DNA of 64,000 nucleotides from Knoxdaviesia capensis (Eukaryota > Ascomycota > Sordariomycetes > Microascales > Gondwanamycetaceae): positions 620,001-684,000 of the forward strand of contig LNGK01000007.1 of assembly GCA_001510575.1 (NCBI GenBank), in the 5' to 3' direction. This document shows positions 59,483 to 64,000 of this stretch, piece after piece. A program made the translations under genes and the position numbers. A model generated the notes under the pieces. The model saw only the letters and a list, made by a program, of their open reading frames with translations, made no database searches and was not told where the DNA came from. Position 1 is the first letter of the stretch, and the number at the start of each line of letters is the position of its first letter.

Positions 59483-61468
59483 ATGCCCGAGAGACCGTTG
59501 TCAGTGGCGTCATACGCCGCCGGTGCCGGCCTTGCCGCCGTTGCGCTTGTGTATGTCTTTGCGCCGACCTACCTGATTGACGAGTCAAACTCCCGGAAAA
59601 AGGCCGCCATTGGCCTCGTCAACGTTGGAAACGATTGCTTTATAAACTCGACACTACAAGCCCTTGCCGGTCTCGGCGAGCTTCGCATATACCTCATTCG
59701 CGAGTCTTTCCGTCGCACTGTCGATGGCGCCGCCGTGTACGCCGACCCGATCCCGCTTGAGTCGGGTAAGCCACTACCAGAATGGAAATTGCGCAGTCTC
59801 CAAGCAGGAGCCGTCTCAGCGGGCCTCAAGACCATGCTCGACCGCCTGAACACGCGACCGATAACTCGCAAAACCCTATCCCCACGTGAATTCGTTCGGG
59901 TTATGGAGGCGTCATTTGGACAATCGATCAACCGCCAGCAGCAAGACGCGCAAGAATTCCTCCAGCTGGTGTGCGAGAAGCTGAAAGACGAGTATCTTGC
60001 CGGACAACGATCTCGTCGCAACGCTCGCCGGAAGATTGCTCTGCGCGCAAGCTCGGCCTCGCTGGCTCAAAAGCTTCCCGACTCTAACAGCACAGCCCCG
60101 ACCGCCGAAACCGCAACCACTGAGAACTCGACCGGTTTCCACTCTTTGATCCCTCCCGACTCCCCGCCTCTCCCCGCCATTACCGACCCTGCCGAACTTG
60201 CCCTGTATTCCGACGATTTCGAGAACGGATTTCCCATGGACGGCGAGCACGAGTCATACTATACATGCCAGTCCTGCGGGTATTCCACCACACCCCGCAA
60301 GGAGGGCTTCTGCATGCTCACTCTCAACGTGCCGCAAGTGCCCGCAACAACTCTCAACGCCTGCTTTGATGGCATGTTTAAGACTGAACACATTGAAGAC
60401 TACCGATGCGAGAAGTGCCGTCTATTGTACGCTGCCGAACAGATCGAGGCCGAGGTTTCTTCCTTGAAAGCGACCGACCCTGCCGCCAGCGCGAAACGTG
60501 CCGAGGACCTTGCTAGACTGCGTGTTGCCATTTCTGAAGACCCGGAGACTGCCGTCCCGGAAGACCTGGTTCTGCCCGACACCTCCAAATCACCCCTGCG
60601 CACCATTGCCCGTACCACGCGCCTCATTCGCTTCCCGCCCGTGCTAGTCGTTCACCTGTCGCGGTCAATCTTCTCGCAGACAGCATCGCAAAAGAACCTA
60701 GCCCGTGTGACCTTCCCTGAGCTTCTCCCTCTCGGCGGCCTGTCCGACCCCCACAAGTACAAACTAATCTCCATTGTCACCCACAAAGGTGGCCACGCTT
60801 CCGGCCACTATGAATCCTTCCGCCGCCAGTTCCTTTCGCACGAGCCCTACACCAACCCGCTCCGCGAATCTTCCGTGTATGCTGGTACGACCGCTTCTGC
60901 TGCCGCATCGGCTGCCGCGTCGTCTGCCCCCTCATTCCGCTCTCCCCACAGTCCCGCGTCCTCTGCCAGCACACCCGCCTCCCCGGACATCCCCACACCG
61001 GATCTGGCCAGATCGTCCCCGTCACTAGCTGGCCCCGATATCTCGACTTTGTCTCTGGAGTCAACTCTGCCCAGCGCTACGCGGGCGGCCCTGAATGGAG
61101 GACTAGGCCCTGAATCCCGATCATTCGGATCCGGATCGTCCTCTGCATCTCTGCGCTCCCGACTCTCCCTCTCGACCGGTGGCCCCGGCACCAACTCACC
61201 TGGAAACCCCACCCAGTCCACTCCGTCTCCGCCGGCTGCGACCACCTCCACCACTAGAACAAGCAGCCCGGCTCCGCGGGCGCTGAAGCCGGCGCAAGTG
61301 GCAGCCGAGCAGGCCAAGGCTGTGCGCAAGAAGAAGCGCAATGACAAGCTCTGGTGGCGGATTAGCGACGACCGTACGCGTCAGGCCAAGACTACCGAGG
61401 TACTCTCGATGGAGAAGGAGGTGTATCTCCTGTTCTATGAGATTGTGCGAGATGAGTCGGCGCTATAA
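59483..61468 (+). CDS. Membrane-anchored ubiquitin-specific protease (USP30/Ubp16-like)
   Basis: Cysteine deubiquitinase. Single exon, 661 residues; ATG 59483 is the first in frame. A hydrophobic N-terminal anchor (YAAGAGLAAVALVYVFAPTYL, about residues 11-31) precedes the catalytic domain, as in the mitochondrial outer-membrane enzymes USP30 and yeast Ubp16. The Cys box is GLVNVGNDCFINSTLQAL with Cys52. QQQDAQEFLQL follows. A zinc-ribbon pair (CQSC and CEKC) lies near 265-315. The His box is GHASGHYESFRR with His442, and the third residue sits in WWRISDD near the end. The usual Thr before the Cys is Asp here. Between the His box and WWRISDD lies an Ala/Ser/Pro low-complexity insert of about 160 residues. 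All catalytic residues are present, so it should be active. Confidence 0.92.
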   Translation: MPERPLSVASYAAGAGLAAVALVYVFAPTYLIDESNSRKKAAIGLVNVGNDCFINSTLQALAGLGELRIYLIRESFRRTVDGAAVYADPIPLESGKPLPEWKLRSLQAGAVSAGLKTMLDRLNTRPITRKTLSPREFVRVMEASFGQSINRQQQDAQEFLQLVCEKLKDEYLAGQRSRRNARRKIALRASSASLAQKLPDSNSTAPTAETATTENSTGFHSLIPPDSPPLPAITDPAELALYSDDFENGFPMDGEHESYYTCQSCGYSTTPRKEGFCMLTLNVPQVPATTLNACFDGMFKTEHIEDYRCEKCRLLYAAEQIEAEVSSLKATDPAASAKRAEDLARLRVAISEDPETAVPEDLVLPDTSKSPLRTIARTTRLIRFPPVLVVHLSRSIFSQTASQKNLARVTFPELLPLGGLSDPHKYKLISIVTHKGGHASGHYESFRRQFLSHEPYTNPLRESSVYAGTTASAAASAAASSAPSFRSPHSPASSASTPASPDIPTPDLARSSPSLAGPDISTLSLESTLPSATRAALNGGLGPESRSFGSGSSSASLRSRLSLSTGGPGTNSPGNPTQSTPSPPAATTSTTRTSSPAPRALKPAQVAAEQAKAVRKKKRNDKLWWRISDDRTRQAKTTEVLSMEKEVYLLFYEIVRDESAL

Positions 61469-62351
61469 GGCTTCACTTTATTTCCTTTCCTTCTTTCCCC
61501 CTCCTTGATTCTGATGTACATATTTCTTCTTTCTTGATGCATTTTGCTGGCGAGCTCATGTCTTGCATATAGACGATATTCTGTGTTTTTCCCCCTAGCA
61601 TTCTTGGTGTTCATACTCTGAGCCTTTTCGTTTGCATTGCTTTTTCCGCACTGCGGAATTTTTTATTTTATTTTTAAATACTCTCTTCATGATGCCGTCT
61701 TGGATGCCTTTCGTTTGGTTTCCTTCTTTCAACCTGGGTTGTATGTTTGGCTCCCCCGGATAGATGCATGCGCCCACGCATGAACATTAGCATTGGAATA
61801 GACAATTGAAACCATTTTTTGCGTCTCTACTTGACAGAAAATTCGGGTTCCTTTTTTTGTGTTAAAAACATGACAGTTTCTAAACCGCCACAAGTTTGAG
61901 GAAAACCAGATACTGAAGGGAAAAAAAGGGACAGAACAGAACTCCCAACCTGCCGCATGTAGACCCAATGTATCCCAAAGTTCAATCAATCAACCACGTT
62001 AGCAACCCAACTTCCCTGCCGGAATTTCACATCCCCTCCATTATACACATACGAGAAGAGAGAGAAGAGTTTCGGTGCTCTTGCTCAGTTTCTCAAGTGA
62101 ACTTCCCATCTCTAGAAAAATGTTTGGAAAAAAAGAAAGAAAAGAAAGTGTGCCGTTATTGAATGGCATAGAGAACCGAACATTAAAAAAGCAATAGTAA
62201 TTCCAAAAAAAAAAAAAAAAAAAAAGAAAAACGAGGACTCCGAGAAAGGTCATGCTATTTGAAGAGGAGAGGGAAGAGGAAGGAAGGACAAAAAAAAGGA
62301 CGTAAAACTCCAGAAACCATTTTGGGACTTTTCGAAGGGAAAAAAAAGGGA
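61469..62351. other. Convergent 3' intergenic region with poly-A tract
   Basis: 883 bases between the ubiquitin protease and oxysterol-binding protein genes, holding both 3' UTRs. It includes 21 consecutive A at 62205-62225, a simple homopolymer. No gene seen. Confidence 0.6.
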
Positions 62352-63796
62352 TTATTGCGATGCAATCGACGCAGTCTCGGCGACCAGGCTAGTGGTGCCC
62401 TGGCCGAGTAGATCCCGCTCGATCTGGACGGCATCCGGCCCATTGACGTCCTTCCGCAGGTCGGCCGCAACGGCCGCCTTGGCGGTGTCGAAGCGCCACA
62501 GTCCGCCGGTCTTGTCAGCGTCGCCGTTGGAGGCAATGCCGACAGTTGCGGCGAGAGAGGCTAGCACGGGGTCGGCAGTGGGGTCGGCAGCCGCAGTGAA
62601 GAAGCGGCGGTTCCAGGGCTCGCCGGCGGTGGTCTCGCGCTTGCGCGCCGCTCTCTGGGCCTGCTCGATACGGGTCTTCTCGGCGCCGACAGCGTCGAGG
62701 TCGCTGGCCAGGATAGCGGCAGCAACCTTGGCCCAGGCGCGGCGCGACTCGAGCGGGTGCTGCTCCTCGATCGGCGGCACGGTCAGCGGGGTGGTTTTGG
62801 CGGTGTTGGAGTCGTAGGTCTCGACGAGAGTGTTCTTGGAGTTTGTCTTCGCCGGACCGGCGTAGATCTCAAAGGCCTTGGTCCACTGGCCGGTCACGTT
62901 GCAGATCACTTGGCGCTCGTTGCCAGTGCGGTATAAGGTGGCGGTGACGCTGTTCTTCTTTCCCGACAACCAGCCCCGGCCGCTGTAGTCGATCCTGGCA
63001 GTGTATCCCGACGAGCTGGTGATATAGGAGGCCGAGTCGAGTTCTACGAAGGGAGCACCGAAGAGCAAGCCCTCAATGTGGAGAGAGGGGAGGGTAATGA
63101 GGTAGGTCTCCGGGGCGGAGGGACCTTTGGGCGAGGTGGGGATGGTCAAGACGGCGTGGCCGATCTGCTTGACGATGATGGTATTGGAGAAGGTAGCCTT
63201 TTGAGCATTGAAGCCTTCCAAACGCACTCCGGTTGGCAGATTGGTGATGCAGTAGGCGGTGGTGGGCGGGTGATGGCTCACTTGCTCGCTCACCAGCTCA
63301 GTAGTGCCGGCGGTGGGGTGCTCCCACTTCCCCAAAAACAGCTCGCCCAGGAACGGATTAAGCGGCTTCTTCTCGTTTCCGTACTGCTCGCTGCGACTCG
63401 CGTACTGCTGCTTTAGGGTGGACAGGAACCAGCGCAGCACCAGCATGGCACGGCGTTCGGCATCGGGCTCGTTGGCGGGGGCGGCGAAGAGTTCGGGGTG
63501 GGCGCACCAGTAGGCGCTGAATTCGGTCAAACTGGTCCCGGAGAGGATGAAGGGAGGGGCGGTAAGAGACGAGAGGTCGCCGTTGAAGCTCGCGATGGAC
63601 TGGGAGGGGAGACAGTGTGTTAGAGAGGGATTGGTATGCATAGGCCCCGCGCGGAGCTGTAGTTTGGCGGACGTAGGCGGACAACGTGGGCGCACGGCCT
63701 CCGGACACAAACAGCTACCAGACCTACCTTTACAAAGGCCGTCCAGCTTGAGCTCGAAGCGGCAGTAGCACCCGAGGCATGGGCTGAAGAAGACAT
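62352..63796 (-). CDS. KES1: Oxysterol-binding protein homologue (Osh4/Kes1 type)
   Basis: Lipid-transfer protein exchanging sterol and phosphatidylinositol 4-phosphate between membranes. Exons on the minus strand are 63796-63728 (23 codons) and 63599-62352; 438 residues, close to yeast Osh4 (434). There is no PH domain or ankyrin repeat, so it is the short ORD-only class. The lid region is SWTAFVKSIASFNGDLSSL. NPFLGELFLG and the signature EQVSHHPP (128-135) follow; the two His bind the PI4P phosphate. GKKNSVTATLY and EERHPLESRRAW-like EEQHPLESRRAW come later. The C-terminus is Ala/Asp-rich. Exon 1 was chosen because it supplies the sterol lid and joins at phase 0. Convergent with the ubiquitin protease. 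Confidence 0.94.
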
Positions 63797-64000
63797 TGTG
63801 TCAAGGCTGTTTATGCGAAAATGGTCGTCGGGCTTGAGGGGGGAAGTGTCGCGTGTCTCGGGGGAGGCGGGGCGACAAGAAAGCAGAAGAGTCCTCGAAG
63901 GGGAGCACGTGTGGGAAGAGGAAAAAGAAAAACAGAAGAGTAAAATATGAACTGAGTGGACACTGCGAATAAGGAGTAGGGGATATAAGACAAGACGACA
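63797..64000. promoter_or_regulatory. Upstream region of the oxysterol-binding protein gene
   Basis: The last 204 bases of the window are the 5' flank and leader of the minus-strand Kes1-type gene, T/C-rich in transcript sense. Nothing specific is seen; the promoter may continue past the window. Confidence 0.5.

Overview
The window is nuclear DNA of a filamentous ascomycete, almost certainly an Aspergillaceae-type member of the Eurotiales (Aspergillus or Penicillium; the genus is not settled). The evidence is 40-160 nt spliceosomal introns with fungal donors and CTAAC/CTGAC-like branch points, pyrimidine-rich leaders, a fungal-type Cch1 channel, a NimE-like cyclin B and a Zn2Cys6 regulator. 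I annotate 20 protein-coding genes with about 43 coding introns. I find no rRNA, convincing tRNA, transposon or CRISPR array. One 15-N gap lies at 2067-2081.

Layout. 0-7 kb: indoleamine 2,3-dioxygenase (tryptophan to kynurenine, NAD synthesis), convergent with a DDT/WHIM/PHD chromatin protein. 7.7-14.4 kb: the very large calcium channel Cch1. 14.4-17.5 kb: a gene-poor stretch rich in TACTGTAC words. 17.5-24.4 kb: a 98-residue conserved-looking small protein, mitochondrial ribosomal protein uL2m and cyclin B (NimE). 27-33 kb: a PAP2 lipid phosphatase, then a five-finger CCCH protein (ZC3H3/Red5-like) divergent from THO subunit THO7. 33-36 kb: tubulin cofactor A divergent from the monothiol glutaredoxin Grx4/GrxD. 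36-39.5 kb: an 885-residue Zn2Cys6 factor. 41.6-49 kb: THO subunit Tex1/THO3 divergent from Ric1 (Golgi Ypt6/Rab6 exchange factor), then casein kinase II beta. 50.8-56.8 kb: a Cys-rich single-pass membrane protein, a secreted GMC oxidoreductase and an F-box-like protein. 59.4-63.8 kb: a membrane-anchored ubiquitin protease convergent with an Osh4/Kes1-type oxysterol-binding protein.

The genes are mostly housekeeping and do not form a metabolite cluster. Three lie in nuclear mRNA packaging/export or surveillance (ZC3H3/Red5-like, THO7, THO3), within 14 kb, and two of them share a promoter. The sharpest regulatory signal is a pair of exact ATCTGATAA sites (the published SreA/Urbs1 iron-regulator consensus ATCWGATAA) in the promoter of the iron-sensing glutaredoxin. 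Other patterns worth a look are stop-free introns of length 3n in the CCCH gene (one cuts zinc finger 1), two GC-AG introns, an N-E-E-E selectivity ring in Cch1, and repeated AACCCTAA (telobox) words in divergent promoters. I did not find an obviously new multi-gene system.
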